DNA from: Oleisolibacter albus
GTDB lineage: Bacteria > Pseudomonadota > Alphaproteobacteria > Azospirillales > Azospirillaceae
Direction of reading: 5' to 3'
Length of the DNA stretch: 64,000 nucleotides
Assembly (NCBI RefSeq): GCF_003336875.1
Contig: NZ_QGNJ01000008.1
Location: forward strand, 175,536 to 239,535
Shown here in pieces: positions 8,978-17,733 of the stretch. The translations under genes were made by a program, and so were the position numbers. Position 1 is the stretch's first letter, and each line of letters begins with the position of its first letter. The notes below the pieces were generated by a model. The model saw only the letters and a list, made by a program, of their open reading frames with translations, was not told where the DNA came from and ran no database searches.

Positions 8978-9137
8978 GATTCTGGCCATCGCGCAGTGTC
9001 GCATCGCAACCCTACCCGAAAGGGCATATGCGGGCACATGACAACCCAGCGCTGTGAGTTCATAATTTCCGCAAAACCAAAGAAAACTTCACGTATGAAT
9101 ATTCCGTCTGCGACCAAACGCCAGCCGGGATATTTGG

Positions 9138-9164
9138 TAATGTTTGCTTAATTCCTGCCGATCA
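9138..9164 (+). promoter_or_regulatory. FliA (sigma28)-type promoter of second mcp
   Basis: TAATGTTT, exactly 11 bp, then GCCGATCA: 7/8 matches to each half of the consensus TAAAGTTT-N11-GCCGATAA. Transcription would begin near 9171, which rules out the upstream in-frame ATG at 9144 as start. Confidence 0.65.
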
Positions 9165-9206
9165 ATGTCCGGTCAGGAAACCTGGGCTCTTCAGGAAGGG
9201 TGCGGC

Positions 9207-11282
9207 ATGCGGGTCAAAACTCTTTTCATGGTCTGTATTTCTGCTGCCGGCGCGATCGCCGTCGCCTTGGCCTTCACCCTCGTCGTGCAGCAGATCGGAC
9301 GCCACCGCGACAGCCTGGAAGCCAAGCGCTACATGCATTCGCTCTATGCCGTCTCGCGGATCATCGAGCGGCTGCCGCTGGAGCGTGGAGTCGTCGGTGC
9401 GGCCCTGGTGGCCGATGCCCCTGCCGACGAGAAGACCCGGGCCCGCATCGCCGAGGAGGCGGCCAAGACCGACAAGGCCTTCAACGACAGCCTTGAAACG
9501 ATCAAGACCGAACTGGGCGACCAGAAAATGCTGGCGACCGTGGGCGAGTTGCGCACGCGCTTCCAGGCCGTGCGCACACAGGCCGTGGCCGCAGCCAGCC
9601 AGGAGAAATCGCAGCGCGATGCGGCTCTGGCCAAGAGCTACCAGGCCAGCATCGGCCAGATCATCGCCGCATTCACCCCGGTCCTGGAAGCGCTGGAGCT
9701 GGGCGTCAACCGGCTCAGCCCCGGCGCCGGTGACTATGTCTCCCTGGCCCGCCTGACCATCGATCTCCGCGCCGCCGTCGCCAACCGTGGCTCCATCGCC
9801 GGCCGCTTCCTCAATGATCCGGCCGCCGGCACTGCCGCCAATCTCGAGGCCTATGCCGACGCCATGGCGCGGCTCGATGAGGTGTGGAAGCGGGTGCAGA
9901 TGCAGGCCAGCCTGATCGGCAGCCCGCCCAAGGTGGTGGCGGCCCTGTCGGCCGTGGAAACCCGCTACTTCAAGGAAGGCGGCGACCTCTACGACATCAT
10001 CGTCAATGCCGCCCGTATCGATGGCAAGCACGGGCTGGATGTCCCCGCCTTCCGCGCCAAGCAGTCCGACTTCGTCCAGCCCATCATGCTGATCCGCGAT
10101 GCCGCCCTGGATACCGGCGAGACCTATCTGGATGAGCGCGCCGCCAGTGCCATGACCGGCATCATCCTGGAAGTGCTGCTGACCATCGGCGTCGGTGTGG
10201 CCGTCCTGGTCCTGGCCATGATCTTCAGCCGCCGGGTTACCACACCGATCAATGGCCTGACCCAGGTCATCGGCCACATGGCCGAGGGCCAGCTCCAGGT
10301 CAGCATCGTCGGTGCCGAGCGCAGCGACGAGATCGGCGACATCGCCCGCGGTCTGGTGGTGTTCAACCGCAATGCCCAGGAACGCCAGCGTCTGGAACAG
10401 GCCGCCGCCGCCGACCGCAAGGCCCGCGAGGAACGCACCCGGCGGGTGGAGCAACTGATCGGCCAGTTCGAAAGCGCCATCGGCGACGTGCTGCAGGCCG
10501 TGGCCTCGGCCGCCACCGAGCTGGACGGCACCGCCCGCTCCATGACCGATATCGCCCGCCAGACCAACGAACAGGTCAATCTCTGCGCGACGGTGTCGGG
10601 CCAGACCTCCAGCAATGTCCAGACCGTGGCCTCGGCGGCGGAGGAACTGTCCTCCTCCAGCCAGGAGATCGGCCGTCAGGTGTCCGAATCCTCCCGCATC
10701 GCCGCCAGCGCCGTGGCCCAGGCCGAACAGACCGACGCCAGCATGCGCAGTCTGGCCGAGGCGGCGGAACGCATCGGCGCCGTGGTCCAGCTGATCCAGG
10801 ACATCGCCGGCCAGACCAACCTGCTGGCGCTCAACGCCACCATCGAGGCGGCCCGCGCCGGCGAGGCCGGCAAGGGCTTCGCCGTCGTGGCCTCGGAGGT
10901 GAAGTCCCTGGCCAACCAGACGGCCAAGGCCACCGAGGAGATCTCGGCCCAGATCGCCGGCATCCAGTCCGCCTCCGGCGGGGCCGTCGCCGCCATCACC
11001 GCCATCGGCCAGACCATCCGCCGCGTCAGCGAGATCGCCACCACCATCGCCGCGGCGGTGGAGGAGCAGGGCGCCGCCACGGCGGAGATCGCCCGCAACG
11101 TGCAGCAGGCCGCCGTCGGCTCGCAGGAGGTCTCCTCCAATCTGGCCCAGGTGGCCGACGCCGCCAGCCAGACCGGTGCGGCCGCCGGCGAGGTGCTGGG
11201 AGCCGCCAGCGAGCTGTCGCGCCAGTCCGAAACCCTGCGCCGCGACATCGAAGGCTTCCTGGCCGGCATCCGCGCCGCCTGA
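9207..11282 (+). CDS. Methyl-accepting chemotaxis protein (second of tandem pair)
   Basis: Paralogue of the preceding gene, also 691 aa and alignable to it without gaps. It has the same layout: TM1 near residues 6-28, periplasmic helical sensor region, TM2 near 315-337, HAMP and a signalling domain with the canonical hairpin core. The sensor halves differ at many positions (for example [12 protein letters not shown] against [12 protein letters not shown]), while the cytoplasmic halves differ at only a couple of dozen residues, so the two may detect different ligands through one signalling module. The ATG at 9207 is chosen because GGAAGG precedes it and because the FliA-type promoter lies between 9138 and 9164. 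Confidence 0.93.
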   Translation: MRVKTLFMVCISAAGAIAVALAFTLVVQQIGRHRDSLEAKRYMHSLYAVSRIIERLPLERGVVGAALVADAPADEKTRARIAEEAAKTDKAFNDSLETIKTELGDQKMLATVGELRTRFQAVRTQAVAAASQEKSQRDAALAKSYQASIGQIIAAFTPVLEALELGVNRLSPGAGDYVSLARLTIDLRAAVANRGSIAGRFLNDPAAGTAANLEAYADAMARLDEVWKRVQMQASLIGSPPKVVAALSAVETRYFKEGGDLYDIIVNAARIDGKHGLDVPAFRAKQSDFVQPIMLIRDAALDTGETYLDERAASAMTGIILEVLLTIGVGVAVLVLAMIFSRRVTTPINGLTQVIGHMAEGQLQVSIVGAERSDEIGDIARGLVVFNRNAQERQRLEQAAAADRKAREERTRRVEQLIGQFESAIGDVLQAVASAATELDGTARSMTDIARQTNEQVNLCATVSGQTSSNVQTVASAAEELSSSSQEIGRQVSESSRIAASAVAQAEQTDASMRSLAEAAERIGAVVQLIQDIAGQTNLLALNATIEAARAGEAGKGFAVVASEVKSLANQTAKATEEISAQIAGIQSASGGAVAAITAIGQTIRRVSEIATTIAAAVEEQGAATAEIARNVQQAAVGSQEVSSNLAQVADAASQTGAAAGEVLGAASELSRQSETLRRDIEGFLAGIRAA
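10131..11282 (+). repeat. Chemoreceptor 3' homology block, copy 2
   Basis: Partner of 7772-8923; both copies end at the same codon. This is long enough to support recombination or gene conversion between the tandem genes. Confidence 0.85.
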
Positions 11283-11302
11283 CCGAAGTTCCCCCCGCCT
11301 TG

Positions 11303-11336
11303 GGCGGTGCTCCTCCGGGGGCACCGCCTTCTTTTT
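11303..11336 (+). terminator. Terminator after second mcp
   Basis: GGCGGTGC (11303-11310) pairs with GCACCGCC (11321-11328), followed by TTCTTTTT. Confidence 0.8.
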
Positions 11337-11419
11337 GTGTCGGGTTGACGACCGGACGGCCGGGCCGGCAGAGTCGGGGATCGTCGGCACCGTCCCCCCT
11401 TTCCGCGTTCCCTGGCACC

Positions 11420-11845
11420 ATGCCGCTGCCCCCCAATCCCATCCGCATCCGCAGTTTGGCCGATGGCCGCGCCGCTCTTGCCGTCGCGCGGGAGCTGGGC
11501 TGTCCGCTGGTGCTGGTGAGCGATCCCGGTGCCGCCGGATTTGCCGGGCCGGGCTGGTGGGCGGCACTGGAGTCGGCCCTGGACACGGCCGCCGACGGCC
11601 ATCCCCTCGTCGCCCTGCTCGATTGTGCCGACAATCCCGGTCATGTGCTGGCTGCAATCCGAGCCGGCGTGCGCGACATCGCCTTTGCCGGCCCGGCCGA
11701 TGTCGGGGCCCGGCTGGCCGACATCGCCGCCCAGGCTGGCAGCCGCCTGCACCCGCCGGTTGCCGGCGCGCTGGACCTGCGTGGCGGCGCGTCCCCCGCC
11801 GCCCTGCGCGCCTGGCTGGCCCGACCTGCTCCCCCAAAGGACTGA
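11420..11845 (+). CDS. Conserved hypothetical protein upstream of aldolase gene
   Basis: A 141-aa Ala/Gly/Pro-rich protein without signal peptide or membrane segment that I cannot assign to a named family. It reads like a small alpha/beta domain: repeated LV(S)D/LLDCAD strands, AAIRAGVRDIAF, and a Gly-rich C-terminus. The frame is open upstream to 11300, but that part covers the previous terminator, so the ATG at 11420 is preferred. It lies 127 bp upstream of the class I aldolase gene, and I recall similarly placed small genes in related genomes; a functional link to the aldolase is only a guess. An inverted repeat follows its stop codon. Confidence 0.6.
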   Translation: MPLPPNPIRIRSLADGRAALAVARELGCPLVLVSDPGAAGFAGPGWWAALESALDTAADGHPLVALLDCADNPGHVLAAIRAGVRDIAFAGPADVGARLADIAAQAGSRLHPPVAGALDLRGGASPAALRAWLARPAPPKD

Positions 11846-11856
11846 ATCCGAAGGTT

Positions 11857-11880
11857 TGTAACGGCGGCACGTCCGTTACA
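11857..11880. promoter_or_regulatory. 8-bp inverted repeat before fba promoter
   Basis: TGTAACGG (11857-11864) and CCGTTACA (11873-11880), 8 bp apart. It lies 11 bp after a stop codon and 16 bp before a -35 box, so it could be a weak terminator or an operator for fba. Confidence 0.45.
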
Positions 11881-11896
11881 TTTCGCCCGCCCTCCG

Positions 11897-11925
11897 TTGC
11901 AATGGCGAGAAGCGTGGGCTATCAA
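11897..11925 (+). promoter_or_regulatory. Predicted promoter of class I aldolase gene
   Basis: TTGCAA, a 17-bp spacer and TATCAA, ending 47 bp before the aldolase start codon. Confidence 0.5.
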
Positions 11926-11972
11926 GCCCACCGTTCGTCCTTTCCATCCCAAAACCGAGGAACGAGGCGGTT

Positions 11973-12902
11973 ATGAAGCTCACCCGGCGCGTTAAGGAAA
12001 TCCTGTCCTGGTACGAGAGCGACAATCCCGGGACCAAGGCCAACCTGGCCCGCATCCTGATGGAAGGCCGCCTGGGCGGTACCGGCAAGCTGATCATCCT
12101 GCCGGTGGACCAGGGCTTCGAGCATGGCCCGGCCCGCAGCTTCGGCGTCAACCCGCCGGCCTATGATCCGCACTACCATTACCAGCTGGCCATCGACGCC
12201 GGCCTGTCGGCCTATGCCGCGCCGCTGGGCCCGCTGGAGGCCGGCGCCGGCACCTTCGCCGGCTCCATCCCGCTGATCCTGAAGATGAACAGCTCCAACA
12301 GCCTGTCCCGTCTGAAGGAAGGCGCTGACCAGGCTGTGACCGCTAGCGTCGACGACGCGCTGCGCCTGGGCTGCTCCGCCATCGGCTTCACCATCTACCC
12401 CGGCTCCGACGCCATGTTCGGCCAGTTCGAGGAGATCCGCGAGCTGTCGCGCGAAGCCAAGTCCAAGGGCATCGCCACGGTGATCTGGTCCTATCCGCGC
12501 GGCGGCGACATCTCCAAGAAGGGTGAGCTGGCGCTGGATGTGGACGCCTATGCCGCCCACATGGCGGCGCTGCTGGGCGCCCATATCATCAAGGTCAAGC
12601 TGCCCACCGCCGATCTGGAGCAGGACGAGGCGCGCAAGATCTACGAGAAGACCAATGTGCCGCGTGAGACGCTGACCGACCGCGTGAAGCACATCATGCA
12701 GGCGTCCTTCAACGGCCGCCGCATCGTCGTCTTCTCCGGCGGCGCCGCCAAGGGCGAGGATGCGGTGTTCGAGGATGCCCGCGCCATCCGCGACGGTGGC
12801 GGCAACGGCTCCATCATCGGCCGCAACGCCTTCCAGCGCAGCCGCGAGGATGCGCTGGCCCTGCTGGACAAGCTGGTGAAGATCTACCAGGGCAAGGAGT
12901 AA
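11973..12902 (+). CDS. Class I fructose-bisphosphate aldolase (archaeal/FbaB type)
   Basis: Schiff-base aldolase interconverting fructose-1,6-bisphosphate and two triose phosphates. The 309-aa product belongs to the DeoC/LacD-like class I group rather than the zinc class II enzymes: an early [10 protein letters not shown] block, [23 protein letters not shown] and IIKVKLPT, where one of K207/K209 is the probable Schiff-base lysine, then a C-terminal phosphate-binding VFSGG...[19 protein letters not shown] lies just before the ATG. It forms the third carbon-metabolism gene in this region after tkt and gap and has its own predicted promoter and a strong downstream hairpin. Confidence 0.93.
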   Translation: MKLTRRVKEILSWYESDNPGTKANLARILMEGRLGGTGKLIILPVDQGFEHGPARSFGVNPPAYDPHYHYQLAIDAGLSAYAAPLGPLEAGAGTFAGSIPLILKMNSSNSLSRLKEGADQAVTASVDDALRLGCSAIGFTIYPGSDAMFGQFEEIRELSREAKSKGIATVIWSYPRGGDISKKGELALDVDAYAAHMAALLGAHIIKVKLPTADLEQDEARKIYEKTNVPRETLTDRVKHIMQASFNGRRIVVFSGGAAKGEDAVFEDARAIRDGGGNGSIIGRNAFQRSREDALALLDKLVKIYQGKE

Positions 12903-12974
12903 GCCCTGCGGCCGTGATGCGGCGCCGCCTGTACGGCGGCAACGGTGTCAACGGCCCGCCGTTCAAGCTATGCT

Positions 12975-13016
12975 GCGGCCCCGTCCCGGTTCTCCGGGGC
13001 GGGGCCGCTCCTGTTT
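12975..13016 (+). terminator. Terminator after class I aldolase gene
   Basis: 15-bp stem with one G-T pair (12975-12989 with 12994-13008), then TCCTGTTT. It lies between fba and thiE. Confidence 0.65.
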
Positions 13017-13062
13017 GGGACCGATCCCGGTCGCCAGATCCGCCTCCTGTCAGAAGTCCAGC

Positions 13063-13686
13063 ATGTCCGACTGCCGTCTCTATCTCATCACCCCGCCCGC
13101 CTTCGACCCGCAGGCTTTCGCCCCCACCCTAGCCGCAGCGCTGGATGCCGGCGACGTGGCCTGCGTCCAGCTGCGGCTGAAGGATGTGCCGGATGATGCC
13201 GTCCGCCGCGCCGCCGACCTGCTGCGCCCGCTGGTGCAGGCCCGCGATGTGGCCTTCATCCTCAACGACCGGCCGGATCTGGCGGCGGAGCTGGGCTGCG
13301 ACGGCGTGCATATCGGCCAGGAGGACACGCCCTACCGGCAGGCGCGCAAGCTGGTGGGGCCGGACGCCATCGTCGGCGTCACCTGCCATGACAGCCGGCA
13401 TCTGGCCATGGTGGCCGGGGAGGACGGGGCCGATTACGTGGCCTTCGGCGCCTTCTTCCCGACCCAGACCAAGGACGCCCCGACCCGCGCCGATCCCGAG
13501 ATCCTGCGCTGGTGGCAGGAGATGATGGAGATTCCCTGCGTCGCCATCGGCGGCATCACCGTGGAGAACGCCGCCCCCCTGGTGGACGCCGGGGCCGACT
13601 TCCTGGCGGTCTGCGGCGGCGTCTGGTCCCATCCCGACGGCCCGGCCGCGGCGGTGAAGGCCTTCACCACGCTCCTGGCCGGCTAG
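13063..13686 (+). CDS. thiE: Thiamine-phosphate synthase
   Basis: Couples hydroxymethylpyrimidine pyrophosphate with the thiazole phosphate to make thiamine phosphate, the cofactor precursor that transketolase upstream needs. The 207-aa TIM-barrel product shows the family series [28 protein letters not shown], a PTQTKDAPT phosphate loop and AIGGIT. The ATG at 13063 gives [11 protein letters not shown], the normal N-terminus; the frame is open further upstream but that segment overlaps a terminator. No TPP riboswitch is visible in the short leader. Other thiamine genes are not in the window. Confidence 0.93.
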   Translation: MSDCRLYLITPPAFDPQAFAPTLAAALDAGDVACVQLRLKDVPDDAVRRAADLLRPLVQARDVAFILNDRPDLAAELGCDGVHIGQEDTPYRQARKLVGPDAIVGVTCHDSRHLAMVAGEDGADYVAFGAFFPTQTKDAPTRADPEILRWWQEMMEIPCVAIGGITVENAAPLVDAGADFLAVCGGVWSHPDGPAAAVKAFTTLLAG

Positions 13687-13705
13687 GCACAGCGCCGGCG
13701 GGCCC

Positions 13706-14779
13706 TCATACCGCGGCCACCGGCGCCCACAGCACATCGTCGATGCTGTCGGCCCCGCTGACCAGCATGGCCAGCCGGTCGAAGCCCAGGGCGATGCCGG
13801 CGCTGTCCGGCATCAGCGCCAGCGCCGCCAGGAAATCCTCGTCGATCGGGTAGCGCTCGCCATAGAGCCGCTGCCTCTCCGCCATGTCCGCCTCGAACCG
13901 GCGGCGCTGCAACGACGGATCGGTCAGCTCGCCGAAGGCGTTGGCCAGTTCCACCCCGCAGGCATACAGCTCGAAGCGTTCGGCCAGCCGCGGGTCGTCC
14001 GGCTTGGCCCGGGCCAGTGCCGCCATGGACACGGGATAGTCGGCCAGGAAAGTGGGACGGCCGAAGCCCAGATGCGGTTCGATCCGGTCCAGGCTGATGC
14101 GGAAGAACAGGTCCTCCCAGGTGTCGCTGGCGGCGGTGCGGATGCCGATGCGCGCCGCCTCGGCGGCCAGACGGTCGCGGTCGGGCGCCAGCGGGTCGGG
14201 GGCGGTGGCCAGCAGGTCGATGCCGGCATGGCGCTGGAACGCCTCCGGCACCGTCAGCACCTCCCAGTCCGCAAAGGGATCGCAGGTGACCTCGCCCCGG
14301 CGCAGCAGCGTCGTCCCGGCGGCGCTGCAGGCCGTGCGCACCAGCGCTTCGCAGTCCCGCATCAGGTCACGGTATCCGGCCCCGGCCCGGTACCATTCCA
14401 GCATGCTGAATTCGGGATGATGGGTGCCGGAGCGCTCGCCGTTGCGGAAGACGTGTGACAGCTGGAAGATGGCCGGCAGCCCCGCCGCCAGCAGCTTCTT
14501 CATGGTGAATTCCGGGCTGGTGTGCAGATACAGCCGCAGCCGGTCGTCGGGATGCGGCCCCACCAGATCGGTGGCGAAGGCCATGAGATGCACTTCCAGC
14601 CCCGGCGAGCGCTGCAGGGCCGGCGTCTCCACCTCGGTGAAGCCCTGCGCCTCGAACCAGCCGCGCACGGCGCGGGTCATGGTCTGGCGCGTCCGCAGAT
14701 GCGGCAGGCGGCGGGCGAAGGCCTCCGGATGCCACCAGGGACGGCGGAGGGCGGGGCGCGGGGCGGAGGGCATGGACAT
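13706..14779 (-). CDS. epmA: EF-P lysine-lysyltransferase EpmA
   Basis: Class II lysyl-tRNA synthetase-like enzyme lacking the tRNA anticodon-binding domain; it attaches (R)-beta-lysine to a lysine of elongation factor P. The 357-aa product has class II motif 2 (FRNGERSGTHHPEFSMLEWY) and motif 3 (GIALGFDRLAML), with TSPEFTMKKLL between. The ATG at 14779 gives an N-terminus resembling known EpmA (WWHPEAFARRLPHL), while the frame upstream runs into the divergent neighbour. Its substrate gene, efp, lies about 9 kb away at 22699-23265. EpmB, the aminomutase supplying beta-lysine, is not in the window. Confidence 0.93.
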   Translation of the reverse strand: MSMPSAPRPALRRPWWHPEAFARRLPHLRTRQTMTRAVRGWFEAQGFTEVETPALQRSPGLEVHLMAFATDLVGPHPDDRLRLYLHTSPEFTMKKLLAAGLPAIFQLSHVFRNGERSGTHHPEFSMLEWYRAGAGYRDLMRDCEALVRTACSAAGTTLLRRGEVTCDPFADWEVLTVPEAFQRHAGIDLLATAPDPLAPDRDRLAAEAARIGIRTAASDTWEDLFFRISLDRIEPHLGFGRPTFLADYPVSMAALARAKPDDPRLAERFELYACGVELANAFGELTDPSLQRRRFEADMAERQRLYGERYPIDEDFLAALALMPDSAGIALGFDRLAMLVSGADSIDDVLWAPVAAV

Positions 14780-14840
14780 GGCTCGACAGCGGATCATGGC
14801 TCGGGGCAGAGTGCCCCTGCATACCCCCATGGCCGGACCC

Positions 14841-15845
14841 ATGTCGACTCCTCCCCCTGGCCCGTCTCCCGCTCTGCCTCCAGGCACCGCCGCCCCGCCC
14901 GCCATCCGCATCGTCTGGGATGTGGGCACCGTGCCGGAATGGTACCGGCTGCTGGCCGCCTGCCCGCGCAGCACCCTGACCCAGGGCTTCGGCTATTCCG
15001 CCGCCCAGTTCACGGTGGAGGGGTGGAAACCCCGCCTGGGCGTCATCGAACTGGCGGACAAGCCCATCGGGCTGGTGGTGGTGACGGAGAAGCGGGTGCT
15101 GGGCCTGATCCGGGTGGTGCGCCTGCATCGCGGGCCGCTGCTGCGGCCGGAGGCACAGAAGCCCGCCGTCTATGCCGCCGTGCTGAAGGCGCTGCGGCAG
15201 GCTTATCCCAGCGGCCCCCTGCGTTGGACCGCCATTGTGCCCGAACTGCCGGCCACGGACGAGAATGCGGCGCTGTTGCGCTGGGCCGGCTGGAGCCACG
15301 TCAAGGGGCCAGGCTACCGCACGCTCTGGCTCGACCTCCGGGCCGACGAGGCCGCGCTGCGGGCCGGTCTGGCCCAGAAATGGCGCAACGCCCTGCATCA
15401 GGCCGAGCGCGCCGGCCTGACGGTGGAGATCGACCGCGACGGCACGCAGCAACTGGGCTGGCTGCTGGAGCAGTACGCCAAGGACCGGGCCGCCAAGGGC
15501 TATCGCGGCCCCTCGGCCCGTCTCGTCACCCGCCTGCGCACGGCCATGCATGGGGATGGCGACATTCTGCTGTTGCGCGCCATCCAGGACGGGCAGCCCG
15601 TGGCCGGGGTGCTGCTGCTGGGGCACGGCAAGGCCGCCACCTACCAGATCGGCTGGACCGGGGCGGAGGGCCGGCGCAGCCGCGCCCACAACCTGCTGCT
15701 CTGGCGGGCGGCGCTGGAGCTGAAGCGCCAGGGCCGCCTCTGGTTCGATCTCGGCGGCATCCTGCCGGACCAGGCCCCCGGCGTGACCGCCTTCAAGCGC
15801 GGCATGGGCGGCGAGGAGGAGGAACTGGTCGGCGTCTGGCGCTGA
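14841..15845 (+). CDS. FemAB/GNAT-type aminoacyltransferase-like protein
   Basis: A 334-aa protein of the FemAB-like fold (two tandem GNAT-like domains), a group that includes peptidoglycan cross-bridge aminoacyltransferases. Supporting stretches: TLTQGFGYSAAQF near the N-terminus, the central KWRNALHQAERAGL typical of this family, and LLLWRAALELKRQGRLWFDLGGI near the C-terminus. The substrate cannot be read from sequence. The start is uncertain: in-frame ATGs occur at 14778, 14829 and 14841, and the first overlaps the epmA start codon. It is transcribed divergently from epmA with almost no intergenic space and converges with the GST gene, ending one base before it. Confidence 0.7.
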   Translation: MSTPPPGPSPALPPGTAAPPAIRIVWDVGTVPEWYRLLAACPRSTLTQGFGYSAAQFTVEGWKPRLGVIELADKPIGLVVVTEKRVLGLIRVVRLHRGPLLRPEAQKPAVYAAVLKALRQAYPSGPLRWTAIVPELPATDENAALLRWAGWSHVKGPGYRTLWLDLRADEAALRAGLAQKWRNALHQAERAGLTVEIDRDGTQQLGWLLEQYAKDRAAKGYRGPSARLVTRLRTAMHGDGDILLLRAIQDGQPVAGVLLLGHGKAATYQIGWTGAEGRRSRAHNLLLWRAALELKRQGRLWFDLGGILPDQAPGVTAFKRGMGGEEEELVGVWR

Positions 15846-16445
15846 TCAGCGCGGATCCGTGGCCCGCAGGGACGGGCGGGCGGCTGCCTGCCGGAACCAG
15901 CCGGCCAGATCGGGGGCCTGCCGCTCCCACGCCAGATCGCCATGGCGGAACGCCAGATAGTCCAGCGCCACCGCCACCGACAGGGCGCCGAGGCCGAACC
16001 CCGCCGACAGATCCGGCAGCGCTGCCGTCAGCGCCGGCAGGGTGCGCATGGCCACAGCCCGCTGCCGCGCCACCCAGGCCGGGGAGCGCCCGTCCTCCGG
16101 CCGCCGCCCCTCCGCCGCCGCGGCGAAGGCTGCATCCAGCAGGCCCTGGGCCAGGGCGGCCAGCCGCAGGTCGCGCCAGCGCCCTTCCCCCTCCGCGGGC
16201 AGCAGGCGCGGCCCCGGCAGCACCGCATCCAGGTAATCGGCGATGGCCCAGCTTTCCGTCAGCGCCCAGCCTGCGCCGGTGACCAGCGTCGGCACCTTCG
16301 ATACGGGATTGTGGGCCACCAGCTCGTCCGGGGCGGACCAGGGATCGATGCTCACCAGATCGACCCGGTCCGCGGCTCCCTTCTCCCGCAGCAGCACCAG
16401 CAGCTTGCGGGCATAGGGGGAAGTGGCGTTGACATAGAGCTTCAT
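15846..16445 (-). CDS. Glutathione S-transferase family protein
   Basis: A 199-aa GST-fold protein: the N-terminal thioredoxin-like domain begins MKLYVNATSPYARK, with the glutathione-contacting VPTLV and ESWAIADYLD segments (about residues 50-70), followed by an all-helical domain. The N-terminal Ser of the TSPYARK loop could be catalytic. The substrate is unknown. Its start codon overlaps the stop of the upstream MFS gene by 4 bp (ATGA), so the two are translationally coupled and probably act on the same compound. The divergent LysR gene is the likely regulator. Confidence 0.87.
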   Translation of the reverse strand: MKLYVNATSPYARKLLVLLREKGAADRVDLVSIDPWSAPDELVAHNPVSKVPTLVTGAGWALTESWAIADYLDAVLPGPRLLPAEGEGRWRDLRLAALAQGLLDAAFAAAAEGRRPEDGRSPAWVARQRAVAMRTLPALTAALPDLSAGFGLGALSVAVALDYLAFRHGDLAWERQAPDLAGWFRQAAARPSLRATDPR

Positions 16446-17665
16446 GATGGGCGCGGTTCCTCATGGTCGATGCGCAGGGCCAGCAGCCCGACGGCCGCAC
16501 CGGCAGCCAGGGCCAGCGCCCCCAGGGCGAACAGCGGACGGTGGCTGCCGATGGTGGCGAACAGGGCCGACAGGCCGTAGCCGCCGACGACCTGAGTCGC
16601 GGCGAACACCGCCGTCATGCGCCCCCAGGCCCGCACATGCCCGGCCGGCCCCGCCAGCAGCGCCGACACGCCCGAGGCCAGGGCCACGCTGCCCGGTGTC
16701 AGCAGCCCAACCAGGATGGCCGACAGGGCCAGCACCGGCCCGGCGGTGGAGAGCAGCGGCAGGGCCACGGCCGCGGCCTTCATCGCCAGCACCAGCACGA
16801 AGGCCCGGCCGAAGCCCAGCCGGGCCGCCAGCAGGCCGGCCGCGGCCGCCCCGGCCGCCGCCCCGGCTCCGAACAGCGCCCAATAGAAGCCCCCCGCGGC
16901 CACGCCCTGGCCCAGGCCGCGGGCCACGAAGTCGGACAGGTACAGCGTGTGCGGCACATAGCCGAAGCCGTCGCCGGCATAGGCCAGGGTGAACAGGGCC
17001 AGCGCCTTACGATGGGACGTGACCGGCGCGGCTGGGGCCACCGCCGGCCGCGCCGGCCCCCCTTCCGGCCACAGACGCCAGGCCAGCGCCGTCAGCAGCA
17101 AGGCCGCGGCGGCCAGCACCAGCCAGGCCGTGGTCAGTCCCTGCCCGGCCAGGACCGGCATGGCGAATCCGGCCAGGATCACGCCCAGACCGATGCCGGA
17201 GAAGACCACGGCCACGGCCCGCGCCTTCCGCGCCAGCGGCAGCCCCGCCACCACGGTGGGCGCCGCCAGCACCACCAGCACGGCGCCGGTGATGCCCGCC
17301 ACCACCCGCCAGACGCTGAGCCAGAGCACGCCGCCATTCCAGGCGCAGGCCGCCAGCGCCAGCGCCGTCAGCAGCATCATGGCCTTCAGCACCGGCACAT
17401 TGCCCCAGCGCACCGCGGCCCGGGCCGCCAGCAGCGCCCCGATCAGATATCCCAGCAGCGCCGCCGCCCCCAGATAGGCGGCGGCATCGGCCCGCAGCCA
17501 GCCTTGCTGCACCAGCGCCGGCAGCAGCGGCGTATAGGCGAAGCGCGCCAGCCCCAGCCCCAGCAGCGTCGCCATCAGCCCGGCCAGGGAGGGGCGCAGC
17601 CACTGTCCGGCGGCGGACGAGGCGGGGCGCGTGGCAGCGGCGGATCGGGTCTGGACTGTCGGCAT
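16442..17665 (-). CDS. YbfB/YjiJ-like MFS transporter
   Basis: A 407-aa inner-membrane major facilitator protein with about 12 hydrophobic helices. The early GLGLARFAYTPLLPAL segment is characteristic of the YbfB/YjiJ group. Loop and helix features include ALLGYLIGALLAARAAVRWG and a mid-protein cytoplasmic Pro/Ala stretch near residue 205. The transported substrate is unknown; export of a toxic compound or its glutathione conjugate would fit the coupled GST gene. It is transcribed divergently from a LysR regulator across a 68-bp AT-rich gap. Confidence 0.85.
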   Translation of the reverse strand: MPTVQTRSAAATRPASSAAGQWLRPSLAGLMATLLGLGLARFAYTPLLPALVQQGWLRADAAAYLGAAALLGYLIGALLAARAAVRWGNVPVLKAMMLLTALALAACAWNGGVLWLSVWRVVAGITGAVLVVLAAPTVVAGLPLARKARAVAVVFSGIGLGVILAGFAMPVLAGQGLTTAWLVLAAAALLLTALAWRLWPEGGPARPAVAPAAPVTSHRKALALFTLAYAGDGFGYVPHTLYLSDFVARGLGQGVAAGGFYWALFGAGAAAGAAAAGLLAARLGFGRAFVLVLAMKAAAVALPLLSTAGPVLALSAILVGLLTPGSVALASGVSALLAGPAGHVRAWGRMTAVFAATQVVGGYGLSALFATIGSHRPLFALGALALAAGAAVGLLALRIDHEEPRPS

Positions 17666-17686
17666 GGCCGGCAGTCTGGCATGGGC

Positions 17687-17723
17687 TTGACATCAGAAAA
17701 AATGAAACGTTTTGATATTATAC
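17687..17723. promoter_or_regulatory. AT-rich LysR/MFS divergent control region
   Basis: Contains TTGACA (17687-17692), the palindrome AAACGTTT (17705-17712) and TATTAT (17716-17721). The 23-bp gap between the boxes is too long for a normal promoter, so activator dependence or a different pairing is likely. Confidence 0.4.
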
Positions 17724-17733
17724 TTCTGTTTGG

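Noticed and set aside
9144..9206. N-terminal extension of the second chemoreceptor from an ATG at 9144
   Set aside because: It would lie inside the FliA-type promoter; the ATG at 9207 has a ribosome-binding site and aligns with the paralogue.
9162..11870. A 902-codon minus-strand frame antisense to the second chemoreceptor gene
   Set aside because: Gly/Asp/His-rich shadow of a clear chemoreceptor gene; the same pattern appears antisense to the first one.
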